Positions 10,733 to 21,419 of a stretch of 64,000 bases of DNA are shown in pieces. Below the pieces are notes generated by a model. It saw nothing but the letters and a program-made list of their open reading frames with translations. It did no database searches and had not been told where the DNA came from. The first letter of the stretch is position 1, and each line of letters starts with the position of its first letter. Source of the stretch: an uncultured beta proteobacterium. GTDB lineage: Bacteria > Pseudomonadota > Gammaproteobacteria > Burkholderiales > Burkholderiaceae_C. The position numbers and the translations under genes were made by a program. The DNA is taken from the NCBI GenBank assembly GCA_903876715.1, contig CAIRBF010000289.1, positions 25,720 through 89,719 of the forward strand. The letters run 5' to 3'.

Positions 10733-12049
10733 TTATGCGGCGCGCAGCCCGACCGCCCATTGGGCAAGGTCAGCGATCCGATGGGTTGTCTGGGTCGCCT
10801 GATCGTCGCGCAAAGGCTTGACCGAGACGCAGCCCTGCGCCAACTCCTGGGCCCCGAAAACCACAGCGTACCGCGCGCCGCTGGCATCGGCGCGGCGGAA
10901 CTGGCTCTTCATGCTCCCCTGACCTTCGGCCGAGGCAGCGTGCATCACCACAGACAGCCCCTGCGACCGCAGCGATTCGGCCACGGAAATCGCGACCGGG
11001 GCTGCAGCACCATCGGGCAGTATGCAATAGACATCGGGCGGCGCTGGTTGGGGGCCGAGACCGAGTTCCGCGACAAGGTCGAGCACCCGCTCGATACCCA
11101 TGCCCCAACCGATGCCCGGGGCGGGCTTGCCGCCCAGCATCTGCACGAGCGGGTCGTAGCGCCCGCCTCCGCACAGCGTGCCCTGAGCACCCAGTTTGTC
11201 GGTCACCCACTCGAAAACCGTCAGGTTGTAGTAGTCCATGCCGCGTACAAGACGCGGATTGATCGTGTAGCCCTGACCTGCCGCCTCCAGCGCGCCGCAG
11301 ACCGACTCCAGATGGCTGCGGGAGGCCGCGCCCAGGTAGTCGGCCAGGCAGGGCGCGCTGTCGACCACCGACGACATCGCCGGGTTCTTGGTGTCCAGGA
11401 TGCGCAGCGGGTTGGTGTGCAGACGACGCAATGCATCGGCATCCAGGTGATCACGATGGGCTTCGAAATGGGCAATCAACGCCTCACGGTGGGCACGGCG
11501 CTCGTCCAACTGACCCAGGCTGTTGAGCTCGAGCCGGACGTCGCCGAGACCGAGTTCTCGCCACAGGGACCGCGCCATCAGGATGACCTCGGCATCGATC
11601 TCCGGTCCGGGATGCCCAAGGGCCTCGACCCCGACCTGATGAAACTGCCGGTAGCGCCCACGCTGCGGACGCTCGTGGCGGAACATCGGCCCGATGTAAT
11701 ACAGACGCTTGCCACCGTCATGCAGCAGGTTGTGCTCTATCGCAGCCCGCACGACGCCAGCGGTGTTCTCGGGGCGCAGCGTCAACGCGTCACCATTCAT
11801 GCTGTCTACGAAGGAGTACATCTCCTTCTCGACGATGTCGGTAACCTCACCCAGTCCCCGAACGAACAGGGCGGTCGGTTCGACGACAGGCGTGCGGACG
11901 TTGCGGTAACCGTATCGACACATCACACGTCGAACAGCGTCTTCGAACCACTCCCAGCGTGCCGAATCGGGGGGGAGGATGTCGTTCATGCCGCGGACGG
12001 CGCGCAGCGGGCTCGCGCCGTTGCGGGTGGCGGGGTCGGACTCTGACAT
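10733..12049 (-). CDS. hisS: Histidyl-tRNA synthetase
   Basis: A 438-aa class II aminoacyl-tRNA synthetase that charges tRNA-His. It shows [14 protein letters not shown] at the N-terminus, [11 protein letters not shown] (motif 2 region), the histidine-A sequence [15 protein letters not shown], and a C-terminal anticodon-binding domain. ATG at 12049 (MSESDP) is used; it keeps about 20 residues before RAVRGMND. It is 84 bases after ispG. Confidence 0.97.
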   Translation of the reverse strand: MSESDPATRNGASPLRAVRGMNDILPPDSARWEWFEDAVRRVMCRYGYRNVRTPVVEPTALFVRGLGEVTDIVEKEMYSFVDSMNGDALTLRPENTAGVVRAAIEHNLLHDGGKRLYYIGPMFRHERPQRGRYRQFHQVGVEALGHPGPEIDAEVILMARSLWRELGLGDVRLELNSLGQLDERRAHREALIAHFEAHRDHLDADALRRLHTNPLRILDTKNPAMSSVVDSAPCLADYLGAASRSHLESVCGALEAAGQGYTINPRLVRGMDYYNLTVFEWVTDKLGAQGTLCGGGRYDPLVQMLGGKPAPGIGWGMGIERVLDLVAELGLGPQPAPPDVYCILPDGAAAPVAISVAESLRSQGLSVVMHAASAEGQGSMKSQFRRADASGARYAVVFGAQELAQGCVSVKPLRDDQATQTTHRIADLAQWAVGLRAA

Positions 12050-12133
12050 GGGAACTCTCTGCGCTGTGCCGGCGCGGGGTATCGAATGGGCCAAGCCCGG
12101 CCCGTGCGCCAGGCTCAGGCGAAGCAGCCGGGT

Positions 12134-13417
12134 TCAGACGGGGGTGGAGGTGACGCCGAACCGGCGCTGGATGTAGCTCTCGACGATCTGCTGGAATTCG
12201 GCAACGATACCCTCGCCCCGCAGCGTCAAGGCCTTCTGTCCGTCGATGAAGACCGGCGCCGCTGGGGCTTCGCCTGTCCCCGGCAGGCTGATCCCGATGT
12301 CGGCGTGCTTGCTCTCGCCCGGACCGTTGACGATGCAACCCATCACGGCCACGCGCAAGCTCTCCACGCCCGGATAAAGGGACCGCCACACAGGCATGCG
12401 GGCGCGCAGATGGTCGTCAATCTGCTTGGCCAGTTCCTGGAAAGTCGTGCTGGTCGTGCGGCCGCAGCCAGGACAGGCGGTGACGCTGGGATTGAAGGCA
12501 CGCAGGCCCAGAGCCTGCAGGATCTCGAGCGCGACGACGACCTCCTGGGTACGCGCTTCACCGGGCTGTGGCGTCAGACTGACGCGGATGGTGTCGCCGA
12601 TGCCCTCCTGCAGCAGCAACCCCAGAGCAACGGAAGAACCGACAGTACCCTTTGTGCCCATACCGGCCTCGGTCAGGCCGAGGTGCAGCGCGTGGTCACA
12701 ACGAGCCGCCAACGCGCGATAGACGGTGACGAGGTCCTGCACGCCGCTGACCTTGCAGCTGATGATCACTTGGTCGGGGTCCATGCCCAGTGCGCAGGCC
12801 TCACGCGCCGATTGCAAACCCGACTGCACGAGCGCCTGGTACATCACCTGTTTGGCATCCCACGGCGCGGCACGCCCAGCGTTGTCGTCCATCATCTGGG
12901 CCAGCAGGTCCTGGTCGAGACTGCCCCAGTTCACACCGATACGCACCGGGCGCTGGTAGCGCATCGCGGCTTCAATCATCTGCGCGAACTGCGCATCCCG
13001 CTTGCGGCCCTTGCCCACATTGCCGGGATTGATGCGGTACTTGCTCAGCGCGCGCGCGCAATCGGGGTACAGGCTCAACAGTGTGTGCCCGTTGTAGTGA
13101 AAGTCCCCAACCAGAGGCACGTCGATGCCCATGCGATCGAGCTGTTCCCGGATGTGCGGGACCGCCTGGGCTGCCTCTGGCGTGTTGACGGTGATGCGGA
13201 CCAGTTCCGAGCCCGCTTGCGCCAGTTCCTTGACCTGGATCGCCGTACCGATCACGTCAACCGTGTCCGTGTTGGTCATCGACTGCACACGCACGGGCGC
13301 GTCACCGCCGATCGTGACCACACGCGAGCCCCAGACCACCCGGGCCTGACGGGAACGGCGTGGCCTCGGATAGGCCGCAGCTATCGGAGCGTTCATGGGA
13401 TCCGGTGACTGGTCCAT
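12134..13417 (-). CDS. ispG: 4-hydroxy-3-methylbut-2-enyl diphosphate synthase
   Basis: An about 427-aa iron-sulfur enzyme of the MEP pathway that converts MEcPP to HMBPP. The N-terminal TIM-barrel part has [11 protein letters not shown]; the C-terminal Fe-S part carries CPGCGR near residue 317 and [10 protein letters not shown] near 359, the three expected cluster cysteines. The start is uncertain: GTG at 13429 overlaps the rodZ stop (GTGA), while ATG at 13417 has GTGAG about seven bases upstream; the latter is used. It supplies isoprenoid precursors that the squalene genes at 46-49 kb would draw on. Confidence 0.96.
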   Translation of the reverse strand: MDQSPDPMNAPIAAAYPRPRRSRQARVVWGSRVVTIGGDAPVRVQSMTNTDTVDVIGTAIQVKELAQAGSELVRITVNTPEAAQAVPHIREQLDRMGIDVPLVGDFHYNGHTLLSLYPDCARALSKYRINPGNVGKGRKRDAQFAQMIEAAMRYQRPVRIGVNWGSLDQDLLAQMMDDNAGRAAPWDAKQVMYQALVQSGLQSAREACALGMDPDQVIISCKVSGVQDLVTVYRALAARCDHALHLGLTEAGMGTKGTVGSSVALGLLLQEGIGDTIRVSLTPQPGEARTQEVVVALEILQALGLRAFNPSVTACPGCGRTTSTTFQELAKQIDDHLRARMPVWRSLYPGVESLRVAVMGCIVNGPGESKHADIGISLPGTGEAPAAPVFIDGQKALTLRGEGIVAEFQQIVESYIQRRFGVTSTPV

Positions 13418-13425
13418 CGGTGTGC

Positions 13426-14319
13426 TCACTTGATTTCGATGCTGGCCATATTGTCCCTGGTCCAGGGCCGCAGATCGACAGGCTGCCCGTTGAATACGAC
13501 GATGGCGGAATTGGCATTGCCTACGACCAGGCGCAGGGGCCGCCCGCCCTCGATCGGCGCAGACTCGCCTGCAACCAGCGTACGCGCCCACAGCGTTCGG
13601 CCGTAGCCGTCGCGCAGTTCTACCCAAGTCGGCGCCGTCACACGAACCGCAGAGGCATGCGGTGAGGCAACGCCCCCTCGAGCGGCGGCCTCCAAAAACC
13701 TCCCACGCCCCTCAGCGGTCGGTGGCGTCAAACCTGTTCCCGAAGCGGCTTGCCCCTGGAGCGCTGACGAAGCCGCCGACGGGGCCGTCCGCTGCGGTGA
13801 GGTAGACGGGGAAGAACTCGCAGCCGACGACGCAGAGGCCGCTGCCGTTGCCGATGTCAGCGGCTCACGCGCACCGAATTGCAGCAAGGGCCACGAAGAC
13901 CACAGCAGACCGGCGATCAGTGCCATGACGATCACCACACCAGCAGCCATGAGCAGCGGCGATCGCCGGGCGGGGACGCTGTGCCCCACCCAGCCGTGGC
14001 TGGCCCGGGCATCGAAAGGGGCCCGCAATCCGGTCGTCACGTGCTCCAGCGCTTCGGGCAAACCGTCGGTCCTGGGCAGCAACGCAAGAACGGGAGCCGA
14101 ATCGACGCCCATGACACGACACACCGACATTGCAAGCGCCCGGGTGAACGCTGCGTCTGGCAGTTCGTCATACCGGTCGTGCTCCAGCGCCTGGAGCTTG
14201 AGGACACTGACTTTGAGAGTGGTGGCCAGCGCATCCAGCCGCAGACCCAGCCTCTCGCGCTCGGCGCGGATCAGCGTACCGGCAGATGCCATGCCCGCAG
14301 CAGCTTGCGCCTCATTCAT
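13426..14319 (-). CDS. rodZ: RodZ-like helix-turn-helix membrane protein
   Basis: A 297-aa protein with a cytoplasmic Cro/C1-type HTH ([20 protein letters not shown]), a membrane helix (about residues 115-137, [19 protein letters not shown]), a Ser/Ala/Thr/Pro-rich periplasmic linker and a C-terminal DUF4115 domain ending near [10 protein letters not shown]. In rod-shaped bacteria RodZ links MreB to the cell-wall elongation machinery. The ATG at 14319 overlaps the end of pilW by 8 bases. The sequence fits a RodZ role, but only the architecture supports it. Confidence 0.87.
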   Translation of the reverse strand: MNEAQAAAGMASAGTLIRAERERLGLRLDALATTLKVSVLKLQALEHDRYDELPDAAFTRALAMSVCRVMGVDSAPVLALLPRTDGLPEALEHVTTGLRAPFDARASHGWVGHSVPARRSPLLMAAGVVIVMALIAGLLWSSWPLLQFGAREPLTSATAAASASSAASSSPSTSPQRTAPSAASSALQGQAASGTGLTPPTAEGRGRFLEAAARGGVASPHASAVRVTAPTWVELRDGYGRTLWARTLVAGESAPIEGGRPLRLVVGNANSAIVVFNGQPVDLRPWTRDNMASIEIK

Positions 14320-15151
14320 CGAAACGCCCTTCCCGATACCAGACGGCCTGCACGGACGCCGGGAAACGCTCCGCCAGCAGCCGCCCTGCCTGTTGCATCG
14401 CAGAACGGTCGCCCAGCCGCAGCTCGACCTTGACAGCCAGCCACAAGATCTGCGCGTTGACGATTTCCTCGTCGCCCTGCAGGCGCTGCAACTGCGCGCG
14501 GGCTCCAACGTCGTCACCCAGCAAGAACAGCACCTCGGCAAGAGGATAGACAGCAGCCGGATTTCCCGGGTCGCGCTCCGCCACGCGGCTCAGCGTCAGC
14601 CGTGCCCGCTGGAGCTGCCCGGCGCGCCCTTGGCATACCCCCTGAGCCAGCGCGGTCCGTTCCGCGGCACGGTAGGCGGGTTGCTCCAAGGCGCTGGCAA
14701 GCCAAGCATCGGCCTCGGACCAGCGACGCTGCTGACACAGGAACCAGCCATAGTTGTGCATCGCGTCGCCGCTGCGCGGCGAAAGCTGCAAGGCGCGCCG
14801 GAAGCTGTCCTCGGCCAGCCCTGCTTCGCCGAGTTGCGCGTAAATGAGACCGCGAAGTTCGTGCGCTGGCGCCATATCTGGCCGCGCGGCGAGTGCCCGC
14901 TTGACCTCGTCCAAGGCCACCGCCGTCTGACCGCGGGCAAAGTAGCCCGAGGCGAGTTCCAGCCGGACCTGGGCCAGACGGTCGGCATCGCTCAAATCAG
15001 AAGTGATGCGGAGATCGCGCTGCAACGTGCCGCCATCGAGCGCCGCGCATCCCATCAACCCGCACGCCACCAACAGGACAAACGCACAGCGCAGCGCCTG
15101 CCCATACCTGGAGGTCCGGGCGTCAAGACGGCACAGCGAGTCAGACCTCAT
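14312..15151 (-). CDS. pilW: Type IV pilus biogenesis/stability lipoprotein PilW (PilF)
   Basis: A 279-aa TPR lipoprotein. The signal peptide ends at VACGLMGC, giving the lipidated cysteine; the mature part contains several tetratricopeptide units (for example [20 protein letters not shown]). PilW/PilF is the pilotin needed for PilQ secretin multimerisation. No other pilus gene is nearby, but the rlmN-pilW-rodZ-ispG order is conserved in many proteobacteria. Its ATG overlaps the rlmN stop as ATGA. Confidence 0.88.
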   Translation of the reverse strand: MRSDSLCRLDARTSRYGQALRCAFVLLVACGLMGCAALDGGTLQRDLRITSDLSDADRLAQVRLELASGYFARGQTAVALDEVKRALAARPDMAPAHELRGLIYAQLGEAGLAEDSFRRALQLSPRSGDAMHNYGWFLCQQRRWSEADAWLASALEQPAYRAAERTALAQGVCQGRAGQLQRARLTLSRVAERDPGNPAAVYPLAEVLFLLGDDVGARAQLQRLQGDEEIVNAQILWLAVKVELRLGDRSAMQQAGRLLAERFPASVQAVWYREGRFDE

Positions 15152-16284
15152 CGAGCCGCAACCACTGGGATCGGAAACACATCGCGCGCCAGACGCGAAC
15201 CGACGTCGGTGCGGTCGAGCACCTCACCAGCCAGTTGACCACAAGCGGCGTCGATGTCATCACCGCGCGTGCGGCGCACCGTCGTTACGATCCCGGCCGC
15301 CTGCAGGGAGCGCGCGAAGGCGAGCACGCGCTCCTTCGGGGACCGGCGCAAACCGGAAGCCGGGAAGGGATTGAACGGTATCAGGTTGAGCTTGCAAGGC
15401 ACCGTCTGCCCTGACTCAGGCGACTGGCCACGCACCAACGCCACCAGACGGCGCGCATGGTCGTCACTGTCGTTCACGCCGTCGAGCATGCAGTACTCGA
15501 ACGTGATGAAGTCGCGCGGAGCAACCTCCAGATACCGCGAACAGGCGGACATGAGTTCGCCCAGCGGGTACTTGCGGTTCAAGGGCACCAGATGATCACG
15601 CAAGGTGTCGTCAGGGGCGTGCAGCGATACCGCCAATGCCACCGGACATGTCTGTCCGAGCCGATCGATCATGGGAACGACGCCCGAGGTCGAAACCGTC
15701 ACGCGCCGTCGGGACAGGCCATACGCGTGATCGTCCAGCATGATCCGCAAGGCCGGAACGACGGCCGCGAAGTTCTGCAGAGGCTCGCCCATGCCCATCA
15801 TCACGATGTTATCGATGGCACGCTCACCCTGGCCGAGATTCAGCCGCGCGCGCAGGCGGTGCTCGGCCCACCAAAGCTGCGCCACGATCTCCGCGGTGGA
15901 CAGGTTGCGACTGAAACCCTGATGTCCCGTGGAACAGAAGCGGCACCCCACAGCGCAACCCGCCTGCGAGGACACACACAGCGTTCCTCGGTCGCTCTCG
16001 GGGATGTAGACCGTCTCGACCGCGTTGCCGTCACCCACGTCGAACAGCCACTTGACGGTACCGTCGGCCGAACATTGTTCGGTCAGCACCGGCAGCGCGC
16101 GAACCTCATAGCTACCCTGCAGCTTCTCGCGCAGCGACCGCGCGATGTCGGTCATGCGCGAGAAGTCGGTTTCACCCGCGCGGTGGATCCAGCGGAACAG
16201 CTGGATCGCACGAAAACGCTTTTCCTGGAGCACATCGAGACGGGCGACCATCGCGTCGAGATCAAGGCCGAGGAGATTCACCAT
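15148..16284 (-). CDS. rlmN: Dual-specificity RNA methyltransferase RlmN
   Basis: A 378-aa radical-SAM enzyme that methylates C2 of A2503 in 23S rRNA and A37 in some tRNAs. The Cx3Cx2C cluster motif is CAVGCRFC near residue 108; GMGEPLQN and the SLHAPDD strand follow as in the family. ATG at 16284 (MVNLLGLD) is preferred to an upstream in-frame methionine because homologues start here. It is 63 bases after ndk. Confidence 0.96.
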   Translation of the reverse strand: MVNLLGLDLDAMVARLDVLQEKRFRAIQLFRWIHRAGETDFSRMTDIARSLREKLQGSYEVRALPVLTEQCSADGTVKWLFDVGDGNAVETVYIPESDRGTLCVSSQAGCAVGCRFCSTGHQGFSRNLSTAEIVAQLWWAEHRLRARLNLGQGERAIDNIVMMGMGEPLQNFAAVVPALRIMLDDHAYGLSRRRVTVSTSGVVPMIDRLGQTCPVALAVSLHAPDDTLRDHLVPLNRKYPLGELMSACSRYLEVAPRDFITFEYCMLDGVNDSDDHARRLVALVRGQSPESGQTVPCKLNLIPFNPFPASGLRRSPKERVLAFARSLQAAGIVTTVRRTRGDDIDAACGQLAGEVLDRTDVGSRLARDVFPIPVVAAR

Positions 16285-16347
16285 CGGTCGAAGCCTCTTC
16301 CGTGCCGCCGCGCCCACCCAAGCCAGCCCACGGGCCGGCGATCGGCA

Positions 16348-16773
16348 TCAGCGAGCGTGGATCTGCATGCCCGGGAAAAAGAAAGCCACCTCGACCGCAG
16401 CAGTCTCCGCGGCGTCGGAGCCGTGAACGGCGTTGGCATCGATGCTGTCGGCGAAGTCCGCCCGAATCGTGCCCGCCGCAGCCTTCCTGGGATCAGTCGC
16501 CCCCATGAGCTCCCGGTTGCGAAGGATTGCAGACTCACCCTCGAGGGCCTGCACCATCACCGGGCCTGAAATCATGAAGCTGACGAGATCGTTGAAGAAG
16601 GGACGTGCCTTGTGCACGGCGTAGAAGGCCTCGGCGTCCGCGCGGGACAGCTGCATCATCCGCGCAGCCACGATCTTGAGCCCGGCGGCCTCGAATCGCG
16701 AATAGATCTGACCGATGACGTTCTTCGCCACCGCATCGGGCTTGATGATCGACAGCGTGCGTTCGATGGCCAT
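16348..16773 (-). CDS. ndk: Nucleoside diphosphate kinase
   Basis: A 141-aa enzyme that equalises nucleoside triphosphate pools by a phosphohistidine intermediate; the catalytic histidine lies in NAVHGSDA near residue 117. The N-terminus [14 protein letters not shown] is canonical. ATG at 16773 has AGGAG about eight bases upstream. It sits 72 bases after rluB and before rlmN, the usual ndk-rlmN pairing. Confidence 0.98.
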   Translation of the reverse strand: MAIERTLSIIKPDAVAKNVIGQIYSRFEAAGLKIVAARMMQLSRADAEAFYAVHKARPFFNDLVSFMISGPVMVQALEGESAILRNRELMGATDPRKAAAGTIRADFADSIDANAVHGSDAAETAAVEVAFFFPGMQIHAR

Positions 16774-16845
16774 TGAAATCAACTCCTGGTGTCCGTGAAT
16801 GAAAACCCATTATTTTAGGCCCAGCGGCAGGAGGGCCGCCAGGTG

Positions 16846-18534
16846 TCAGCGCCGACGCCCCTTACCGCCTCGGGGACCCTTGGCAGCCTTGACAAATGCA
16901 TCGGCACCGATGTAGCCCACCGAGGTGCGCATCGGGTCAGGCTGCGCCGGGGCGCCGCCCTTGGCAGGCCCTGGCTTGCGACGCGCTCCGCGTCCACCAC
17001 CACCACCACCACCGCCACCACCGCCACCGCCCTTGGCGGGCTGAACGAAACGGCGGTCATAAGTCTGCTGCAGCGGGTTGGGGATCGGCCCCCCCTCCTC
17101 GTCGAGTTCACGCCGGGGCTTGCGCTCCGCCTGAACAGCACGCTTGTCATAAGTCTGCTGCAAAGGGTTCGGTATCGGCCCATTCTCATCGACCTCGCGC
17201 ACCCTGCGTGCCTGCTGTATGGCGCGCTTGTCGTAAGTCTGCTGCAGGGGGTTGGGGATGGGTCCGGCGACCTCGAGATCCTCATCGCCGTCGAACGGCA
17301 TTTGCGCCGCAGGCGATCCTTGCGGCGGCGCATCGCGCCGGCCCTTGCGCCCCCGACTCGCGGTCCTGCGCCCTGGGCCGCCCTCCTGTGCCGCAGCAGC
17401 GTCCGCAGCACCCGAGATCGCACGCAAGGCCCTGACATCGTCCAAGCTGAGATCGACCCAGGCGCCGCGACGCAGACCGCGGGGCAGGACGACCGAGCCA
17501 TAACGGATGCGGATCAGGCGGCTCACGGCATGGCCGACCGCCTCGAAGAGCTTTCGCACTTCACGGTTGCGCCCCTCGGTGATGACCACCCGATACCAGC
17601 GGTTCGCGCCTTCGCCGCCACCATCGACGATGCTACGCAGGGCTGCCGGTTGACCGTCGATCTCAACGCCCTGCAACAGGCGTTCGCGCTGTTCTTCGTC
17701 GAGAGCCCCCAGGACGCGCACGGCGTATTCGCGCTCGACGCCAAAGCGCGGGTGCATCAACCGATTGGCCAGATCCCCTGAATTGGTGAAGAGCAGAAGA
17801 CCTTCCGTGTTGATGTCGAGCCGCCCCACCGCCTGCCACTTGCCGCGCGGCAGGCGAGGCAAGCGCCGAAACACCGTGGGGCGGTGCTGCGGGTCGTCGT
17901 GCGTGACCACCTCTCCTGCGGGCTTGTGGTACGCGAGTACACGCGCCAGCGGCGGCGTGAAGCGGATCTTCAAGGGCTTGCCATCGAGTGTGATGCGGTC
18001 CCCGAAGGCCACCCGCTGGCCGGTGTGCGCGGGTTGCCCGTTGACCGCCAGCCGACCGTCGACGATCCATTGCTCCAATTCACGCCTGGAGCCCAGACCT
18101 GCCTGCGCCAGCAGTTTGTGCAGCTTGGGGGCCTCCGGCTCGGGCGCGAGCACCCGACGCGCGGCACGGGCGGGCACAGGGGCTTCCTGGGCCTGCTCGT
18201 CCCAGGCACCGGAGACGACCTCGGAGAAAAGTTCTGCGGGATCCGTCGCCGGCAGGGTCGCCTCCGGGGCGGCATCCGGCTCGGCTTCGACCGGTGCCGT
18301 GGGGCTCTCACCTTCCGCGACAGGCACAGCGCCCTCGGCGGTCTTGCGCCCTCGGCGTTGACGGCGCCGGGGACGGCGCTTGCGCTGGTGATCGCCAGCC
18401 ACCGCATCGCCCTCGCCCGCCTGGGAATCGGAGTCGACGACGGGGCTGGCGCCCGCCGCGTCACCAGGTCGAGCCTCGGCTGCAACATCTGTGGACGCGC
18501 TGGCGGCGTCCTCGCGCTCAGGATCGGGATGCAT
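16846..18534 (-). CDS. rluB: 23S rRNA pseudouridine(2605) synthase RluB, with long tails
   Basis: A 562-aa protein, about twice the size of the E. coli enzyme. An acidic/basic low-complexity N-terminal region (about residues 1-135, including [15 protein letters not shown]) precedes an S4 RNA-binding domain and a pseudouridine synthase domain with catalytic [11 protein letters not shown]. The C-terminal tail, from about residue 424, holds three copies of [14 protein letters not shown], then 13 glycines and a basic end. ATG at 18534 is used; the in-frame codon at 18552 is TTG. It overlaps the scpB end by 17 bases. The core activity call is firm; the tails' role is unknown. Confidence 0.9.
   Translation of the reverse strand: MHPDPEREDAASASTDVAAEARPGDAAGASPVVDSDSQAGEGDAVAGDHQRKRRPRRRQRRGRKTAEGAVPVAEGESPTAPVEAEPDAAPEATLPATDPAELFSEVVSGAWDEQAQEAPVPARAARRVLAPEPEAPKLHKLLAQAGLGSRRELEQWIVDGRLAVNGQPAHTGQRVAFGDRITLDGKPLKIRFTPPLARVLAYHKPAGEVVTHDDPQHRPTVFRRLPRLPRGKWQAVGRLDINTEGLLLFTNSGDLANRLMHPRFGVEREYAVRVLGALDEEQRERLLQGVEIDGQPAALRSIVDGGGEGANRWYRVVITEGRNREVRKLFEAVGHAVSRLIRIRYGSVVLPRGLRRGAWVDLSLDDVRALRAISGAADAAAAQEGGPGRRTASRGRKGRRDAPPQGSPAAQMPFDGDEDLEVAGPIPNPLQQTYDKRAIQQARRVREVDENGPIPNPLQQTYDKRAVQAERKPRRELDEEGGPIPNPLQQTYDRRFVQPAKGGGGGGGGGGGGGRGARRKPGPAKGGAPAQPDPMRTSVGYIGADAFVKAAKGPRGGKGRRR
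16993..17031 (-). repeat. Trinucleotide tract encoding 13 glycines in RluB
   Basis: Thirteen consecutive glycine codons, mostly GGT with some GGC and one GGA. Any slippage by whole codons would change the linker length without breaking the frame. Confidence 0.9.
17047..17275 (-). repeat. Three-unit protein repeat in the RluB tail
   Basis: Three units, each with [12 protein letters not shown][KR]R followed by a charged spacer, start at about RluB residues 424, 452 and 482 (28-30 residue period). The core protein words are nearly identical, while the DNA differs at synonymous positions (for example CTGCAAAGGGTTCGGTATCGG against CTGCAGGGGGTTGGGGATGGG on the plus strand). Confidence 0.88.
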
Positions 18535-19300
18535 CGGGTTGAACCTCGGCAAGCAGCGTTACGAGGGAAGCGGCGGCCCCGGTGGTATCGGAAGGCACGC
18601 CAGGAGGGAAGGAATCGTCAGATTTGGGCAGGGCCGCGCTGGACGACTGCGCCACACCGGGCTCATCGAGCATGGCTGCGAGCAAGGGCAGGTCAGGGCG
18701 TGGTGGCTGCGCCGGCGACATCTCGATGGGCGCTTCGTCAGACACCTGCGGCCTTGCTCTCTCCGCGAAGACCAAGGCATCCGGCGTCCCAGGGGCTGTC
18801 AGTTCGGGGAGGTGCGCCAAGCTCGACAAACCGAGATCGTCTAGAAACTGGCGCGTCGTGGCGTAAAGAGCAGGCCTGCCGGGGGTCTCACGGAATCCGA
18901 TGGTCTCGATCCAACCGCGATCTTCGAGCTGCTTCACGATCTGTGTGCTGACGGTCACGCCGCGAATGTCCTCGATGTCGCCTCGCGTCACCGGTTGCCG
19001 GTACGCGATGATGGCCAGCGTCTCGAGCACGGCCCGCGAATACCGCGGGGGCTTCTCAGGGTGCAGGCGGTCGAGGAAGGGCCGCATCTCGGGACGGCTC
19101 TGGAAGCGCCAACCGGAGGCAAGTGTCACCAGTTCAACCCCCCGACCCTGCCAATCAGCCGCGAGATCGTGCAAGACCAGGCGCAAGGTGTCAGCCCCCA
19201 CCTGCCCGTCGAACAACTGCTGCATCTCCTGCAAGGGCAGCGGGTTGGCGGCGCAGATGAGGGCAGTCTCGAGGACGCGTTTGACCTCTTCGGTGTTCAT
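18518..19300 (-). CDS. scpB: Segregation and condensation protein B
   Basis: A 260-aa ScpB, subunit of the SMC-ScpAB condensin. The tandem winged-helix core (residues about 1-165) contains [29 protein letters not shown] and [15 protein letters not shown], typical of the family; the remaining C-terminal part is disordered-looking and variable. scpA is not adjacent. It is followed directly by rluB with a 17-base overlap, a widespread scpB-rluB pairing. Confidence 0.94.
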   Translation of the reverse strand: MNTEEVKRVLETALICAANPLPLQEMQQLFDGQVGADTLRLVLHDLAADWQGRGVELVTLASGWRFQSRPEMRPFLDRLHPEKPPRYSRAVLETLAIIAYRQPVTRGDIEDIRGVTVSTQIVKQLEDRGWIETIGFRETPGRPALYATTRQFLDDLGLSSLAHLPELTAPGTPDALVFAERARPQVSDEAPIEMSPAQPPRPDLPLLAAMLDEPGVAQSSSAALPKSDDSFPPGVPSDTTGAAASLVTLLAEVQPDASRS

Positions 19301-19542
19301 GCGAAAGCACAGGAGACTCGCCGTCAGACTCGGCGCGCGGGCGCAGCGACGCTATCGCGTGGAAATGGGACCGGTCTCAAGGACCAGCGGGCAGTGGAGC
19401 AAGCGGCCTCTGGGGCCGGAAGATCCGGCGGCACCAGACCGCTCGACAGCAACCTTCGGGATAAGGCCCAGGAGCACGTCACCCAGCCTGCAAACGCATT
19501 CTACTGTTCAAACGGCTGCGCAAGGACATCCGCAGCCACCCT
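19301..19542. other. Intergenic stretch with no recognised gene
   Basis: 242 bases between the scpB start and the rluD end. I see no tRNA, strong hairpin or convincing reading frame; it probably carries the scpB promoter and the end of the rluD transcript. Confidence 0.5.
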
Positions 19543-20511
19543 TCATTGCGCGGGTTCGCTGCAGACTGCGCTCCAAGCTTGCTGGAAATCAGACGGCGGC
19601 GCCGAGGTAAACGCCAACCGACAACCCAGCCGGGGATGGTCGAAGGCCAGTGCGACAGCGTGCAAGGCCTGGCGCCGCATACCCAGCAATTCGCGGCCGC
19701 CGTACAGCACGTCGCCCACCAGCGGGTATCCCAGTGAAGCCAGATGCACGCGGATCTGGTGCGTCCGGCCGGTGTGCAGGCGGCATCGCAACGCTGTGCA
19801 GTTTGCGCGCGAGGCCAGCGGCTCCACGTCCGTCTGTGCGGGTCGTCCAGAAGAAACGACCGCCATGCGCAGACGGGAAGAACTGTCCCGCCCGATGGGC
19901 GCATCGATTCGACGTGGGCCCTCCTGCATCGCTCCATGCGCCACAGCGACGTACGCTCGCCGCACATCGCGCGCAGCGATAGCGCGCGTCAGGGACGTGA
20001 CAGCCTCCAGTGTCTTTCCCACCACCATCAGGCCTGAGGTGTCCTTGTCCAGGCGATGCACGATACCGGCCCGCGCAAGGGTGGCCGCCCGTGAGTGGTG
20101 CGCCAACAAGCCGTTGAGCAGAGTACCAGACCAATTTCCGGCGGCGGGATGCACCACCAAGCCGGCAGGCTTGTCGACAACCATGACATCGTCGTCCTCG
20201 TGGACGACCGCCAGCGCCATCGGCTGAGGCCGAAAAGCCAGGGTTTCGGCAGTGGGCCGCAATTCCACGCGCACTTGATCCCCGGCGCGCAGCCGACGTG
20301 AATTCGAGAACTCAGGGCGCCCATCGACGCTGACCAATCCCTGCGCGACCAGCGTCTGCAGATGGCTGCGAGAGAACTCTGGCGCCATGGCCACCAGCAC
20401 CTTGTCCAGCCGAGCCCCGTGGTCGTCCAAACTGGCAATGCGCGCGCGGCTCTCGTACTCTTCGGCCGTCGCGGGTTCCGCGCTGTCAGCCTCTTCGACG
20501 GGTGTACCCAT
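19543..20511 (-). CDS. rluD: 23S rRNA pseudouridine synthase RluD
   Basis: An about 322-aa RluA-family enzyme with an N-terminal S4 domain (ARLDKVLVAMAPEFSRSHLQTLV) and catalytic domain with HRLDKDTSGLMVVGK, whose aspartate attacks the target uridine. RluD modifies helix 69 of 23S rRNA. The start at 20511 is preferred; a further ATG at 20553 would place the coding start upstream of an apparent TATAAT box. Divergent from bamD, an arrangement common in proteobacteria. Confidence 0.92.
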   Translation of the reverse strand: MGTPVEEADSAEPATAEEYESRARIASLDDHGARLDKVLVAMAPEFSRSHLQTLVAQGLVSVDGRPEFSNSRRLRAGDQVRVELRPTAETLAFRPQPMALAVVHEDDDVMVVDKPAGLVVHPAAGNWSGTLLNGLLAHHSRAATLARAGIVHRLDKDTSGLMVVGKTLEAVTSLTRAIAARDVRRAYVAVAHGAMQEGPRRIDAPIGRDSSSRLRMAVVSSGRPAQTDVEPLASRANCTALRCRLHTGRTHQIRVHLASLGYPLVGDVLYGGRELLGMRRQALHAVALAFDHPRLGCRLAFTSAPPSDFQQAWSAVCSEPAQ

Positions 20512-20517
20512 GTCACG

Positions 20518-20543
20518 GCCCGTTTCGGGCACGTCCCTATAAT
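20518..20543 (+). promoter_or_regulatory. Candidate bamD/rluD promoter region with inverted repeat
   Basis: TATAAT at 20538-20543 faces bamD; read on the other strand the same bases give ATTATA, which could serve rluD. Just upstream lies GCCCG-TTT-CGGGC (20518-20530), a small perfect inverted repeat. No good -35 for bamD is seen. Confidence 0.4.
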
Positions 20544-20584
20544 TTGTGACCATTCACTGAGGAGCGGGTGAGTACCACCCGTGC

Positions 20585-21412
20585 ATGCCGTCCATGCGAC
20601 GTTTGCCCTTGGCGCCCGCCACTCTTGCTGCGATCATGCTCTCGGGTCTGCTGGTCGCCTGCGGCACCACGCCCTCGAGAGAGATCAAGGCAGATTCCCC
20701 CGAGAACCTCGATCGATTGTACAAAGAGGCTCGCGAGGAACTCGCCAGCGGCAACAACGAGGCGGCCATCAAAGTCCTCGAACGCATCGAGGCGCGAGCG
20801 GGAGGCACGCTGCTCGGTCAGCAGGTGCTTCTAGAGCTTGCACACACGCAATGGAGGATGAACGAGCGGGCCACCGCGCTCGCTTCCATCGAGCGCTTCA
20901 TCAAGCTGCACCCCTCAAGCCCAGCGATGGACTACGCGCTTTACCTCAGGGGACTGATCTACTTCAACGACTCGCTTGGCGTCCTGGGCGCGTTGACCCA
21001 GCAGAAGCTGTCCGAGCGTGACCAGCAGGCATCCAAGGACGCGTACCAGGCGTTTGCGCAGGTGTTGGACCAGTTCCCCCAATCGCGCTACGCGGCCGAC
21101 GCGCAGCTGCGGATGGGATACATCGTCAACTCTCTGGCGGAATCCGAAGTTCACGTCGCCCGCTACTACCTTCGGCGCGGCGCGTTTCTGGCAGCCGCCA
21201 ACCGGGCCAAGCAGGCCATCGTCGACTACGAGCGCGCGCCCGCCGTCGAAGAGGCGCTGGCCATCATGATCGAGAGTTACGACCGCCTTGGCTTGAACGA
21301 TCTCCGTGACGACACTCGCCGCGTGCTGCAACGCAGCTTCCCGACCAGCCGCTTCCTGGCCGCCACAGGCCCGGGCGGCGAGGGGGGGCGCGCGTGGTGG
21401 CGCCCCTGGTGA
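20585..21412 (+). CDS. bamD: Outer-membrane assembly lipoprotein BamD
   Basis: A 275-aa TPR lipoprotein essential for the BAM complex. The signal peptide (LPLAPATLAAIMLSGLLVAC) ends in a lipobox cysteine; the mature part has the TPR array with KEAREELASGNNEAAIKVLERIEAR and YVxAD-like FPQSRYAADAQLRM. The alternative ATG three codons later would still keep the signal. It stands alone on the plus strand between rluD and dinG and converges on dinG with only 7 bases between their ends. Confidence 0.95.
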   Translation: MPSMRRLPLAPATLAAIMLSGLLVACGTTPSREIKADSPENLDRLYKEAREELASGNNEAAIKVLERIEARAGGTLLGQQVLLELAHTQWRMNERATALASIERFIKLHPSSPAMDYALYLRGLIYFNDSLGVLGALTQQKLSERDQQASKDAYQAFAQVLDQFPQSRYAADAQLRMGYIVNSLAESEVHVARYYLRRGAFLAAANRAKQAIVDYERAPAVEEALAIMIESYDRLGLNDLRDDTRRVLQRSFPTSRFLAATGPGGEGGRAWWRPW

Positions 21413-21419
21413 CCCGGCT

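Noticed and set aside
17047..17275. A CRISPR-like repeat array
   Set aside because: The three similar segments are protein-coding repeats in rluB with synonymous differences and are too few and too divergent for CRISPR.
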